Notes: a model not told the origin generated them from the letters alone. A DNA stretch of 64,000 nucleotides from CAWCHZ01 sp963795555 (GCA_963795555.1 CAWCHZ010000002.1:434001-498000), one strand, 5' to 3'; positions 44,786-56,395 are shown, numbered from the stretch's first letter. A program made the numbers and translations.

Positions 44786-44810
44786 CGGCGCCAGTCGCGG
44801 CCGCGCGCAC

Positions 44811-45410
44811 GTGTCGAGCAGTCGGATCGCATTCGTCGGGCTGACCGGCGGGATCGGCTCCGGCAAGTCCACCGCGCTCGCGGTGCTGGAGCGGCTTGGA
44901 GCGGCTGTCCTCTCCAGCGACGCGGTCGTGCACGAGCTCTACGAGGGCGATGAGGTGCGCGATGCGGTCGTTCGTCGCTGGGGTCCCGAGGTGGCGCCCG
45001 ATGGGCACGTCGACCGCTCGGCGATCGCCGAGCGCGCCTTCGCCGGCGACGGTGAGCGCGAATGGCTCGAGGGGCTGATCTGGCCGCTGGTGGCGGGCCG
45101 GATCGTGACCTGGCGCAAGCAGGTGATGGCGCGCGAGCCGCATCCGGTCGCCGCGGTGGTGGAGGTCCCGCTGCTGTTCGAGGCGGGCATGGAGGTCGCC
45201 TTCGACGCGACGATCGCGATCGTCAGCGATGCCTCGCTGGCCGCCCAGCGTGCCGGCGAGCGCGGGCATGCTGCCGTGCACGAGCGCCGCGCACGGCAGC
45301 TCGACCCCGAGGAGAAGCGCGTCCGCGCCGACTATGTGGTCATCAACGATGGCAGCGTCGAGGACCTCGAGCGCGAGCTGTCAGGCGTCCTTGAGAAGCT
45401 GAAGGAGTGA
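44811..45410 (+). CDS. coaE: Dephospho-CoA kinase
   Basis: The 199-aa kinase has the P-loop GLTGGIGSGKSTALAVLERLGAAVLSSD, the PLLFEAGMEVAFD motif and a C-terminal ADYVVINDGSVEDLERE. It phosphorylates dephospho-CoA in the last step of CoA synthesis, which complements the pantothenate genes at 54-57 kb. I use the GTG at 44811; the open frame extends upstream inside rpsA. The C-terminus is slightly shorter than the E. coli enzyme. It overlaps the next gene by GTGA. Confidence 0.94.
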   Translation: MSSSRIAFVGLTGGIGSGKSTALAVLERLGAAVLSSDAVVHELYEGDEVRDAVVRRWGPEVAPDGHVDRSAIAERAFAGDGEREWLEGLIWPLVAGRIVTWRKQVMAREPHPVAAVVEVPLLFEAGMEVAFDATIAIVSDASLAAQRAGERGHAAVHERRARQLDPEEKRVRADYVVINDGSVEDLERELSGVLEKLKE

Positions 45411-46075
45411 GTCGCAGCTCAGCGATCGGCGCAGCGCGCAGGCGGGCCGTGACCCCCGCGATCGCCGCTCGGGGCCGGCGCGCGCGCCGGCGACGGATCG
45501 TACGCCGGCGACTGGTCGCGATCGGCGGCGCGGTGTTGCTGGCGCTGATCGTGGCGTTGACGATCCGTCCGCTGGACCGCGCCTTCCAGCGGCTGATGCT
45601 GCCGCTCAGCCACGCCGACATAATCCGTCAGCAGGCCCAGGAGAAGCATCTCGACCCGGCGCTGATCGCGGGCGTCATCTACGCGGAGTCGAAGTTCAGC
45701 GACCGCACGTCATCAGCGGGCGCAACCGGCCTGATGCAGCTGCTGCCGCAGACGGCGCGCTTCATCGCCCGCCGCTCGGGTGGCAGCCAGTTCACCGTCC
45801 AGGATCTCGCCACCGCACAGGTCAACATCGCCTACGGCTCCTATTACCTGCGCTACCTGCTCGATCGCTACGGCGGCAACGAGGTGCTGGCGGTTGCGGC
45901 CTACAACGGCGGTGAGGCCAATGTCGACCGCTGGCTCGCCAGCGCACGCCAGCAGGGCCGTTCGTTCGGGGTCGAGGACATCCCCTTCCCGGAGACGCGG
46001 GCCTACGTCGATCGCGTGCTGCAGGCCCAGCGCGACTATCGCAGCCACTACGCGCACGAGCTGGGCTACCGTTGA
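45407..46075 (+). CDS. Lytic transglycosylase (SLT domain), membrane-anchored
   Basis: The 222-aa protein has a very basic N-terminus (RRARRRRIVRRR), one membrane anchor (LVAIGGAVLLALIVALTI) and a goose-type/SLT lysozyme domain with catalytic Glu in GVIYAESKFSDRTSSAGATGLMQLLPQTA. The rest of the fold (NIAYGSYYLRYLLDRYGGNEVLAVAAYNGG) is intact. It would cleave peptidoglycan outside the membrane. The GTG overlaps the coaE stop. The coaE-slt-uvrB order may couple it to these genes, without a clear functional tie. Confidence 0.93.
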   Translation: MSRSSAIGAARRRAVTPAIAARGRRARRRRIVRRRLVAIGGAVLLALIVALTIRPLDRAFQRLMLPLSHADIIRQQAQEKHLDPALIAGVIYAESKFSDRTSSAGATGLMQLLPQTARFIARRSGGSQFTVQDLATAQVNIAYGSYYLRYLLDRYGGNEVLAVAAYNGGEANVDRWLASARQQGRSFGVEDIPFPETRAYVDRVLQAQRDYRSHYAHELGYR

Positions 46076-46079
46076 GGGC

Positions 46080-48122
46080 ATGCCGCCGCTCAAGCTCGAT
46101 GATGCCTTCACGCCGACAGCCGACCAGCCGCGGGCGATCGATCAGCTCGCGGAGGGCATCGTCGCCGGCGACCGCTTCCTGACGCTGCTCGGCGCCACCG
46201 GCACCGGCAAGACGATGACGATGGCCGGCGTGATCGAGCGCGTCCAGCGCCCCAGCCTGGTGATCGCCCACAACAAGACGCTCGCCGCGCAGCTGTGCAA
46301 CGAGTTCCGCACCTACTTCCCGCGCAACGCGGTCGAGTACTTCGTCTCCTACTACGACTACTACCAGCCCGAGGCCTACGTCCCCGCGCGCGACCTCTAC
46401 ATCGAGAAGGACTCGGCGATCAACCAGGAGATCGACCGCCTGCGCCATGCCGCCACCGCCGCGCTGTTCGCGCGTCGCGACGTCGTGATCGTCGCCTCGG
46501 TCTCGTGCATATTCGGCCTCGGCTCGCCGGAGACCTACGACGCCAACATGCAGATCCTGCGACCGGGAGACACGATCGATCGCGACCGGCTGCTGCGCAA
46601 GCTCGTGTCGATGCAGTACACGCGCAACGACACCGCGCTGGGGCGTGGCACCTTTCGCGTGCGCGGCGAGACGCTCGAGGTCTTCCCGGCCGATGCCGAG
46701 ACCGCCTTCCGCGCGACGTTCTTCGGCGACGAGGTCGAGCGCCTGCAGCAGTTCGACCCGTTGACCGGTGAGCTGCTCGCCGAGGACCTCGAGCACGTCG
46801 CGGTCTGGCCCGCGACCCACTACAACATGCGCGAGGGGCAGCTCGAGGAGGCCGTCGCCGAGATTGGCCGCGAGCTCAACGAGCGCTGCGCCGAGCTGGA
46901 GGCCGCCGGCAAGCTGCTCGAGTCCCATCGCCTGCGCCAGCGCACGCAGTACGACATGGAGATGCTGCGCGAGCTGGGCTTCTGCTCGGGCATCGAGAAC
47001 TACTCACGGATCCTCGATGGCCGCGCGCCCGGCGCGCGGCCCTACTGCCTGCTGGACTACTTCCCCGACGACTTCGTCTGTTTCATCGACGAGTCCCACC
47101 AGACGGTCCCGCAGGTCGGCGGGATGTACGAGGGCGACCGCTCCCGCAAGCAGACCCTCGTCGAGTACGGCTTCCGCCTGCCCTCGGCGCTCGACAACCG
47201 TCCGCAGACGTTCGAGGAGTTCCTCGCCACCGCGGCGCAGCTCGTCTTCGTGTCGGCGACTCCCGGGGAGTTCGAGCGCAACCACTCCTCGCGCATCGTC
47301 GAGCAGATCGTGCGGCCGACGGGGATCGTCGATCCGCAGGTCGAGGTGCGCGCGACGCGCAACCAGATCGACGATCTGATGAACGAGATCCGCCTGCGCA
47401 GCGACCGCGGCGAGCGCACGCTCGTCACGACGCTGACGAAGAAAATGGCCGAGGACCTCACCGACTACCTGCTCGAGCTGGGTTTCAAGACTCGCTACCT
47501 GCACTCTGAGATCGACACGCTCGAGCGGATCCAGATCATCCGCGAGCTGCGCCTCGGTGAATACGACGTGCTGGTCGGCGTCAATCTGCTGCGCGAGGGG
47601 CTCGACCTGCCCGAGGTCTCGTTGGTGGCGATCCTCGATGCCGACAAGGAGGGCTTCCTGCGCGGCGAGACATCGCTGATCCAGACGATCGGGCGGGCGG
47701 CGCGCAACGTCGGTGGCAAGGTGCTGATGTACGCCGACAGGGAGACCGCGGCGATGCGCGCGGCGATCGAGGAGACCGACCGTCGTCGCGCCATCCAGGT
47801 CGCCTACAACGAGCGCCACGGCATCACCCCGGAGACGATCGTCAAGGGGATCTCCGACATCACCGACTTCCTGCAGGGCGAGGCGAAGGTGCCGCGCGGC
47901 CGGCGCCGGCGCGAGCGTCGCATCGACATGACGCCCGCGGAGATCGAGCGCACGATCGTCGAGCTCGAGGAGGAGATGCTCGCCGCGGCGGAGGATTTGC
48001 GCTTCGAATACGCCGCCAAGCTGCGCGACGAGATCCGTGACCTGCGTCGCGAGCTCGTCGAGCAGGGCGCGAGCACGGAGGGCGCGAGCGCGCCGGCCGG
48101 CTCGGCGCCGGGCACGCGCTGA
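46080..48122 (+). CDS. uvrB: Excinuclease ABC subunit B
   Basis: The 680-aa DNA repair helicase-like protein has Walker A LLGATGTGKTMTMAG and the beta-hairpin region EYFVSYYDYYQPEAYVPARDLYIEKDSAINQEIDRLRHAAT. Helicase motifs include VCFIDESHQTVPQ, FVSATPGEFE, LVGVNLLREGLDLPEVSLVAILDADKEGFLR and QTIGRAARN. A C-terminal UVR domain (about 630-665) binds UvrC. The ATG at 46080 follows TACCGT by 7 nt. It pairs functionally with uvrA at 49.1 kb; uvrC is not in the window. Confidence 0.98.
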   Translation: MPPLKLDDAFTPTADQPRAIDQLAEGIVAGDRFLTLLGATGTGKTMTMAGVIERVQRPSLVIAHNKTLAAQLCNEFRTYFPRNAVEYFVSYYDYYQPEAYVPARDLYIEKDSAINQEIDRLRHAATAALFARRDVVIVASVSCIFGLGSPETYDANMQILRPGDTIDRDRLLRKLVSMQYTRNDTALGRGTFRVRGETLEVFPADAETAFRATFFGDEVERLQQFDPLTGELLAEDLEHVAVWPATHYNMREGQLEEAVAEIGRELNERCAELEAAGKLLESHRLRQRTQYDMEMLRELGFCSGIENYSRILDGRAPGARPYCLLDYFPDDFVCFIDESHQTVPQVGGMYEGDRSRKQTLVEYGFRLPSALDNRPQTFEEFLATAAQLVFVSATPGEFERNHSSRIVEQIVRPTGIVDPQVEVRATRNQIDDLMNEIRLRSDRGERTLVTTLTKKMAEDLTDYLLELGFKTRYLHSEIDTLERIQIIRELRLGEYDVLVGVNLLREGLDLPEVSLVAILDADKEGFLRGETSLIQTIGRAARNVGGKVLMYADRETAAMRAAIEETDRRRAIQVAYNERHGITPETIVKGISDITDFLQGEAKVPRGRRRRERRIDMTPAEIERTIVELEEEMLAAAEDLRFEYAAKLRDEIRDLRRELVEQGASTEGASAPAGSAPGTR

Positions 48123-48182
48123 GCGGGTCGCGGACGCGCACGTCGGTCGGCTACGCTCCCAGGGCTCCCCAAGCAGGCCCAG

Positions 48183-49034
48183 ATGGCCACACCCAAGCAG
48201 AATTTCCCGATTCGCTCGCACGGCTACGACGTCGATGCCGTCGATCGACGCCTGCTCGAGCTGACCCGGCAGCTGGAGCGTCTCGAGCATGCCGCGGCAC
48301 CGCGGCCGATGACATCCGCCAGCGAGCAGGTCCAGGCGATCGTCGAGGCCGCCCAGCGCATGGCCGAGGAGCTGCGGCTCGGCGCCGAGGAGCGGGCGCG
48401 TCGCGCGACCACCGCCGCCAACGAGGATGCCGAGCGCGTGCGACGCGAGGCTGCCGAGGAGGCGACGGCTCACGTGCAGCGGGTGGCCGGCGCCAGCGCC
48501 GCCGCGGTCGAGCGGCTCGTCGCGTTGCAGTCGCAGCTGGATGCGGTGGCGACCGCCCTGCAGCAGCTGCACGGCGACGTCGAGACCCAGCTCGCCGCGG
48601 TCTTCGAGGCGCCGCGCGCCAAGCGGACGCGACGCGCCAGCACGACGGCCAAGCTCTCCGCGCGCGCGCCGGCGCGCCAGGCTGGCCGCAGCCGCGCGGC
48701 TGCGGCGCGCACCGCACCGACGCTCGCCGCCTCGACGGTGGGGCCTGAGGCCGAGGTGGGTGCGCAGGCGCCAGCGTCCGCTGCTCCGGCGGAGGCGTCC
48801 GCTGCTCCGGCGGGGGCGAGGCCTGCGCGGGCGGCCAAGCCGGGCGGTGACCGGGCACCCAGCGAGGCTGCGCCAGCCGAGCGCTCCGATCTGCACAGCG
48901 CGCGCCTGATCGTCCTCAACATGGCGCTCAACGGCACGTCGCGCAACGAGGCCGAGCGCTACCTCGCCGACAACTTCCGCCTCCCCGACCCGACGCCGCT
49001 GCTCGACGAGATCTACCGCAGCGTGGAGGGCTGA
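48183..49034 (+). CDS. DivIVA-like coiled-coil protein
   Basis: The 283-aa protein begins with a DivIVA-type N-terminus (FPIRSHGYDVDAVDRRLLELTRQLERLE). A long coiled coil follows (about 45-135), then a disordered Ala/Pro/Arg-rich middle (about 150-235). A conserved C-terminal helical segment reads LIVLNMALNGTSRNEAERYLADNFRLPDP. DivIVA proteins mark curved membranes and poles; this one could be a cell-shape or segregation factor. It lies between uvrB and uvrA, an unusual spot for such a gene. Function is inferred from fold only. Confidence 0.75.
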   Translation: MATPKQNFPIRSHGYDVDAVDRRLLELTRQLERLEHAAAPRPMTSASEQVQAIVEAAQRMAEELRLGAEERARRATTAANEDAERVRREAAEEATAHVQRVAGASAAAVERLVALQSQLDAVATALQQLHGDVETQLAAVFEAPRAKRTRRASTTAKLSARAPARQAGRSRAAAARTAPTLAASTVGPEAEVGAQAPASAAPAEASAAPAGARPARAAKPGGDRAPSEAAPAERSDLHSARLIVLNMALNGTSRNEAERYLADNFRLPDPTPLLDEIYRSVEG

Positions 49035-49084
49035 GCGCCAGACGGCTCAGCGGGGAAGCCGCCCGGGCCGGCCGCGGACGCGCC

Positions 49085-49090
49085 TACAAT
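49085..49090 (+). promoter_or_regulatory. -10 element of uvrA, leaderless spacing
   Basis: TACAAT ends 6 nt before the GTG of uvrA. I see no LexA-type SOS box between the DivIVA-like gene and uvrA. Confidence 0.55.
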
Positions 49091-49096
49091 CGGGTT

Positions 49097-51960
<2,864 letters not shown>

Positions 51961-51970
<10 letters not shown>

Positions 51971-52017
51971 AGGCTGCCGTCTGGCGACGGCGGCCTGGAG
52001 GCCTGCCGTCTGGCGAC
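51961..52017 (+). repeat. Duplicated 3' end of uvrA
   Basis: A 28-nt segment beginning GGCGGCCTGAAGGCTGCCGT (51961-51988) contains the uvrA stop. It recurs at 51989-52017 with one substitution and one inserted base, and the stop codon is altered in the second copy (CTGA to CTGG). Confidence 0.8.
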
Positions 52018-52072
52018 GGATGGGTTGGCGCGCGCGCCAGGACCGCCCGGCAGCGGCTAGAGTCCGCGCGTC

Positions 52073-53101
52073 ATGGGCGGCGGACTGCTGAGCGCGGCTG
52101 CATCCTCGTCGTCCACCGATGTGCTGGCCGCGCTGGTCACCGCGATCGGCTCGCTCGTCGTCGCGGTCATGACCGCCGCGCTCAGCTACCGCGCCACCAA
52201 GCGCAGCAACGCGCAGGTGGCTGCGCTGACCGAGCGCCAGGCGGAGCGCGACGCCCAGCGCGACTACGTCTATGAGGCGCGCAAGCGGCTCTACACCGAC
52301 CTGCAGCCGATCTTCTTCCAGCTCGCCGACCTCAGCGCCAGCGCCGACATGCACATCAGCGCAATCGCGCGCACCGGACGCCAGGGCCATCTCGGCACCG
52401 GCCCGGAGAGCTGGGTCCACACGGACGAGTACTACATCCTCTCGACCGTGCACCGTCTGCTCGTCCCATTGGTCCTGTATCGCAGCTGCCAGCGCCGCCT
52501 GACCAGCCTCGACCTGACCGTGGAGCCGGCGCTGCGCGAGCAGTACCGCTACGCGCGGGCGCTCTACGCGGTCTGGAACGCGGGCTTCAACCTCGCCCAG
52601 GCAGCGCCGCCGATCGCCTATGACCCTCACAACGACGCCGCCGCGCAGCTGGCGCAGACCGAGCCCGCCGTCTACGGGCTCCAGCACCTCTACGCCGGGC
52701 AGGTCGATCGGATCGTCGGCGCGCTGACGATCGCCGACGGCCATCCCGCCACGCCCCGGCCGCTGACCTACGCCGAGTTCGAGGACGCTCACAACGCCGC
52801 CGGTGGGAGCATGGCCGCTCGCATCGCGCCCGCGGTCGCGCTGATCCGCGACTTCGCCCCCGCCACGAGCCCCGTGCTCTGGCGGATGCTCCTGGGGCAG
52901 GCCCATCTGCACCGCGCGCTCGTGCGCAGCGTCGACGCTGGCACAGACGGATTCATCTCTCCGCTGGAGGCGATTCCCACAGCGGAGTGGGAGCAGTTCG
53001 ACTGGCGCGAGCCGGGCTCCCCGCTCAGCTACGAGGAGGCCGTCGCGGCCCCGATGCAGGCCGTGCGCGGCTACCTCGAGGGGGCGCTCGCGCACCGTTG
53101 A
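52073..53101 (+). CDS. Membrane-anchored helical protein of unknown function
   Basis: The 342-aa product has one N-terminal membrane helix (VLAALVTAIGSLVVAVMTAALSY) followed by a charged coiled coil (SNAQVAALTERQAERDAQRDYVYEARKRLYTDLQPIFFQLADL). A mostly helical cytoplasmic body follows with aromatic motifs (HTDEYYILSTVHRLLVPLVLYRSCQRRL, YRYARALYAVWNAGFNLAQ). I do not recognise a characterised family and see no catalytic motif. TAGAGT ends 9 nt before the ATG. It is joined to the next gene by a three-copy 20-nt repeat, so the two may be co-expressed. Confidence 0.75.
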   Translation: MGGGLLSAAASSSSTDVLAALVTAIGSLVVAVMTAALSYRATKRSNAQVAALTERQAERDAQRDYVYEARKRLYTDLQPIFFQLADLSASADMHISAIARTGRQGHLGTGPESWVHTDEYYILSTVHRLLVPLVLYRSCQRRLTSLDLTVEPALREQYRYARALYAVWNAGFNLAQAAPPIAYDPHNDAAAQLAQTEPAVYGLQHLYAGQVDRIVGALTIADGHPATPRPLTYAEFEDAHNAAGGSMAARIAPAVALIRDFAPATSPVLWRMLLGQAHLHRALVRSVDAGTDGFISPLEAIPTAEWEQFDWREPGSPLSYEEAVAAPMQAVRGYLEGALAHR

Positions 53102-53150
53102 GGATGAAGGCGCACCGCTGAAGATGAAGGCGCACCGCTGAAGATGGAGG
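53091..53150 (+). repeat. 20-nt junction repeat, three copies, with two identical micro-cistrons
   Basis: CGCACCG(T/C)TGA(G/A)GATG(A/G)AGG runs at 53091-53110, 53111-53130 and 53131-53150 without gaps. The first holds the stop of the membrane protein gene and the third the ATG of the acyltransferase. Between them, two identical ORFs MKAHR are read. Their AHR ending equals the upstream protein's C-terminus. Confidence 0.9.
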
Positions 53151-53740
53151 ATCTGCTCGCGCAGGCTCGCCTGTGGGCCCAGAAGTGGGCCTGGTATGAG
53201 CGCAACGCCCTGCCCTGGAACCGCGCGCGGATCCACTGGCAGCTGATGCGCCGCGGCGCGTTCGCACGCTGGCCGCTGCACGGCAATGTCCTCGAGGCGC
53301 TCGAGCAGGGTCGCCTGGAGATCGGCGAGCAGACGCTGCTCGAGCCCCACGTCTGGCTGACGGCGCCGGACACGGCGCGGATCAGGATCGGCAGCGGCTG
53401 CTACCTGAACATCGGCGTGATGGTGTCCGCACTCGAACTGGTGGAGATCGGCGACCACTGCATGTTCGCCAACGGCTGCTTCATCTCCGACGCCGAGCAC
53501 CGCTTCGACGACCCCGACCGTCCTGTGCCCTGGCAGGGCTTCAGCAGCCGCGGGCCGACGCGCATCGGCGACAACACCTGGTGCGGCGCCCACGTCGTCA
53601 TCACCGATGGCGTGACGATCGGGCGCCGCTCGGTGATCGGCGCCAACAGCGTGGTCACCCGTGACATCCCGCCGTTCTCGATCGCCGCCGGCGCCCCGGC
53701 GCGCGTGATCGGGGAGGTGAGCTACGCGGATCGCCGGTGA
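53144..53740 (+). CDS. Left-handed beta-helix (hexapeptide-repeat) acyltransferase
   Basis: The 198-aa protein has an N-terminal helical part (LLAQARLWAQKWAWYERNALPWNRARIHWQLMRR) and hexapeptide repeats from about residue 60: ARIRIGSGCYLNIGVMVSALELVEIGDHCMFANGCFISD. The maltose/galactoside O-acetyltransferase ending follows (IGDNTWCGAHVVITDGVTIGRRSVIGANSVVTRDIPPFSIAAGAPARVIG). A catalytic His is probably the one in DAEHRFD. It would acetylate a sugar or sugar-nucleotide. It ends with a GTGA overlap into a MazF-like frame. Confidence 0.9.
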   Translation: MEDLLAQARLWAQKWAWYERNALPWNRARIHWQLMRRGAFARWPLHGNVLEALEQGRLEIGEQTLLEPHVWLTAPDTARIRIGSGCYLNIGVMVSALELVEIGDHCMFANGCFISDAEHRFDDPDRPVPWQGFSSRGPTRIGDNTWCGAHVVITDGVTIGRRSVIGANSVVTRDIPPFSIAAGAPARVIGEVSYADRR

Positions 53741-53793
53741 GGCGCTTGTCCAAGCCCCCTAATGGTGCCTCTCCTGGTGGGAGGGGGGACCAG

Positions 53794-54087
53794 TTGCATC
53801 ACAGCGAGCGCCGCGCTGCCATCGGACGCTCGATCATCGACGGGTACCGCAGCGACGCGATCCATGTGCTGAACCGCGTGGTGGTGGCTCCCGTGACGCA
53901 GACCGTGCGCGGTATCCCAACCGAGATCGCACTAGGGCCTGACGAAGGCCTCCCCGCCGAGTGCGTCGCCTCGTTCGACAACGTGCAGCCGATCAGCCGC
54001 CATCTTCTAACCGAGCGCGTTGGCTCGCTGGCCGTCGAACGTCGGGCAGAGGTCTGTCGTGCGCTCGATGCGCTGGCCGACTGCTGA
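53794..54087 (+). CDS. MazF/PemK-like toxin, N-terminally incomplete
   Basis: The frame encodes the second half of a MazF-type ribonuclease: HVLNRVVVAPVTQTVRGIPTEIALGPDEGLP, ASFDNVQPI and LTERVGSLAVERRAEVCRALDAL. The first strand with the RGEVWW motif and the usual RRPVLV segment are missing or scrambled. I place a start at TTG 53794 after GGGAGGGGGG; a GTG at 53737 that overlaps the acyltransferase stop gives 116 aa. No antitoxin gene is adjacent. It is probably a decayed toxin, or a toxin-fold protein without activity. Confidence 0.5.
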   Translation: MHHSERRAAIGRSIIDGYRSDAIHVLNRVVVAPVTQTVRGIPTEIALGPDEGLPAECVASFDNVQPISRHLLTERVGSLAVERRAEVCRALDALADC

Positions 54088-54144
54088 CAGCGTCAACTCG
54101 GCAGCCGATGGCCGGCCGGCGGCCGGCGGCGGCAGGTGGGCTGG

Positions 54145-55080
54145 CTAGCTGACTCTGTCCTCGTCACCGAGCGCCCGCACGAAGCGCTCGAGCTCCTGGG
54201 GATCAATCGAGTAGCTGTGCTCGGGGCCGGGGAAGCGGCGGGTGCGAACCTCCTCGACGTACTCGCCGACCGCGGCCTCCATCTCGGCCTTGAGCGACGC
54301 GTAGCGCTTGACGAAGCGCGAGCGCGTGGCGTCGTAGATGCCGAGCAGGTCGTGGAAGACGAGCACCTGACCGTCGGTCGCGCCGCCCGCGCCAATCCCG
54401 ATCACCGGCACCGCGACGCGCGGCATGATCAGCTCGGCGACGGCGGCGGGGATCGCCTCGAAGACCAGCGCGAAGCAACCGGCGTCCTGCAGCTCCTGAG
54501 CCTCGCGGGCGATCGCCAGCGCCCGCCCCGCCGTGCGACCCTGGGCGCGATAGCCGCCGAGGGCCGTGGCGGTCTGCGGCGTGAGGCCGACGTGGCCCAT
54601 GACCGGGATGCCGGCGCTCACGATCGCCTGGGCGCGCTGCGCGATCGCGCCGCCACCCTCGATCTTGACCGCGTCGCAGCCGGCCTCCTTGACGAAGCGC
54701 TGGGCGGTGGCGATCGCCTGCGCGTCGGAGGCTTCGTAGGAGCCGAACGGCAGGTCGGCGACGAGCAGCGGCGTGCGGCAGCCGCGGCGCGTCGCGGCGG
54801 CGAGCATCAGCATCTCCTCGACGCTGACCGGGACGGTGCTGGGATAGCCGAGCACGGTCATCGCGCCAGAGTCGCCGACCAACACGATGTCCGCGCCAGC
54901 CGCCTGCGCCACCTGAGCGCTGGGGAAGTCGTAGGCGGTGATCATCGCGATCGGCTCGCCGAGGCGCTTCTTGTCGGCCAGGCGGGGGAGGGTCATCGGC
55001 AGCTGCTCGGTCGGCGGTGTGTCGACGCCGGGGTGGGAAGCGACGCTCGCAGCGTCGGCGAGGCGGGGCGCGGTTGACAT
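54145..55080 (-). CDS. panB: 3-methyl-2-oxobutanoate hydroxymethyltransferase
   Basis: The 311-aa enzyme makes ketopantoate. It contains IAMITAYDFPSAQVAQAAGADIVLVGDSGAMTVLGY, LLVADLPFGSYEAS, GCDAVKIEGG, IPVMGHVGLTPQTATALGGYRAQGR (catalytic Glu region) and VPVIGIGAGGATDGQVLVFHDLLG. The ATG at 55080 follows AGGAGA by 7 nt and adds ~28 residues to the usual N-terminus; ATG 54996 would give the standard length. It is the last gene of the minus-strand pantothenate cluster. Confidence 0.95.
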   Translation of the reverse strand: MSTAPRLADAASVASHPGVDTPPTEQLPMTLPRLADKKRLGEPIAMITAYDFPSAQVAQAAGADIVLVGDSGAMTVLGYPSTVPVSVEEMLMLAAATRRGCRTPLLVADLPFGSYEASDAQAIATAQRFVKEAGCDAVKIEGGGAIAQRAQAIVSAGIPVMGHVGLTPQTATALGGYRAQGRTAGRALAIAREAQELQDAGCFALVFEAIPAAVAELIMPRVAVPVIGIGAGGATDGQVLVFHDLLGIYDATRSRFVKRYASLKAEMEAAVGEYVEEVRTRRFPGPEHSYSIDPQELERFVRALGDEDRVS

Positions 55081-55118
55081 CTGTGCTTCTCCTGTCTGCC
55101 TTGGTTGACGCCCGCTGC

Positions 55119-55499
55119 TCAGGACAGCAGGGTCGCCACCTCGGCGTCTACGTTGAGGATCTCGTTGCGGCTGTTGACATGGACGACGGTTGGCTCGTGG
55201 TCGGCGAGCTCGCGCGCGTCGTACTGCGCGTAGGAGATGACGATCACGCGGTCGCCGGTGTGCACGAGCCGGGCCGCCGCGCCGTTCACCTGGACGGTGC
55301 CCGAGCCACGCTCGCCGGCGATCGTGTAGGTCTCGAAGCGCGCACCGTTGTCGATGTCGAGCACGGCGACCTGCTCGTGCTCGAGGATGTCGGCCGCCTC
55401 GAGCAGGTCGGCGTCGACCGTGATCGAGCCGACGTAGTTCAGATCGCTGGCGGTGATCGTCGCGCGGTGGATCTTGGACTTCAGCATCGTGCGCAGCAT
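55119..55499 (-). CDS. panD: Aspartate 1-decarboxylase
   Basis: The 126-aa pyruvoyl enzyme makes beta-alanine from aspartate. The self-cleavage Gly24-Ser25 lies in LNYVGSITVD, and the substrate-binding NGARFETYTI, NGAAARLVHTGDRVIVISYAQ and the C-terminal helix are standard. The ATG overlaps the panC stop by one base. Confidence 0.97.
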   Translation of the reverse strand: MLRTMLKSKIHRATITASDLNYVGSITVDADLLEAADILEHEQVAVLDIDNGARFETYTIAGERGSGTVQVNGAAARLVHTGDRVIVISYAQYDARELADHEPTVVHVNSRNEILNVDAEVATLLS

Positions 55500-56395
55500 C
55501 AGGTGGTTTCGCTCCGTTCGGTCGGGGATTCCGGCGTGATGAGGAGGTTGTCGATCAGTCGTGCGCCGCCGACGCGGGCGGCGACGGCCGCGAGCGTGGG
55601 GCTGCCGTTGAGGCGCTCGACGGGCTCGAAGCTGTCTGAGGAGACGAGCGCCAGGTACTCGGGCTCGATGCCGGCTGCCTCGATCACGGCGCGCGCGGCG
55701 GCAAGCAGGCGCGACGCGTCGCGCTCACCATCAGCGGCGGCACGCCGGGCGGCGAGCAGACCGCGGTGCAGGGCGCTGGCCCGCCGGCGCTCGGTCGCCG
55801 AGAGGTAGCCGTTGCGGCTGGAGAGGGCCAGCCCATCGGGCTGGCGCACGGTCGGCAGGACGCTCAGCCGCACCGGGATGTCGAGATCCAGCACCAGCCG
55901 GCGCAGCACCGCGACCTGCTGGGCGTCCTTCTGGCCGAAGTAGGCGACATCGGGGCCGACGATGTTGAGCAGCTTGGTGACGACGGTTGCCACGCCCTCG
56001 AAGTGAGCCGCTCCGCGCGCCGTCCCCTCGAGCGGCTCGCTGACGCCGCGCACCGAGACCGTCGTCGCGAAGCCCGGCCGGTAGATCGTCGCGACGGCTG
56101 GTGCGAAGAGCACGTCGGCGCCGGCCTGCTCGGCGAGCGCGGCGTCGCGCGCCTCGTCGCGCGGGTAGCGGTCGAGATCCTCGCCGGCGGCGAACTGCGT
56201 CGGGTTGACGAACAGCGAGACGACGACCAGATCGCACTCCGCGCGCGCCTGGCGAATCAGCGCGATGTGGCCGTCGTGGAGGTCGCCCATGGTTGGCACG
56301 AGGCCGACGGTGATCTCCGTGCCCCCGGCGCAGGCCGAGCGTCGCGCGGCGCGCACGCTTGCGCGGACGTCGGCGATCTGGCGCACGAGCTTCAT
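55499..56395 (-). CDS. panC: Pantothenate synthetase
   Basis: The 298-aa ligase joins pantoate and beta-alanine with ATP. It has the HIGH-type motif PTMGDLHDGHIALI, VVVSLFVNPTQFAAGEDLDRYPRD, PLEGTARGAAHFEGVATVVTKLLNIV, YFGQKDAQQVAVLRR and LALSSRNGYLS. The ATG at 56395 overlaps the stop of the DUF2520 gene by 4 nt. Length is normal. Confidence 0.97.
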   Translation of the reverse strand: MKLVRQIADVRASVRAARRSACAGGTEITVGLVPTMGDLHDGHIALIRQARAECDLVVVSLFVNPTQFAAGEDLDRYPRDEARDAALAEQAGADVLFAPAVATIYRPGFATTVSVRGVSEPLEGTARGAAHFEGVATVVTKLLNIVGPDVAYFGQKDAQQVAVLRRLVLDLDIPVRLSVLPTVRQPDGLALSSRNGYLSATERRRASALHRGLLAARRAAADGERDASRLLAAARAVIEAAGIEPEYLALVSSDSFEPVERLNGSPTLAAVAARVGGARLIDNLLITPESPTERSETT

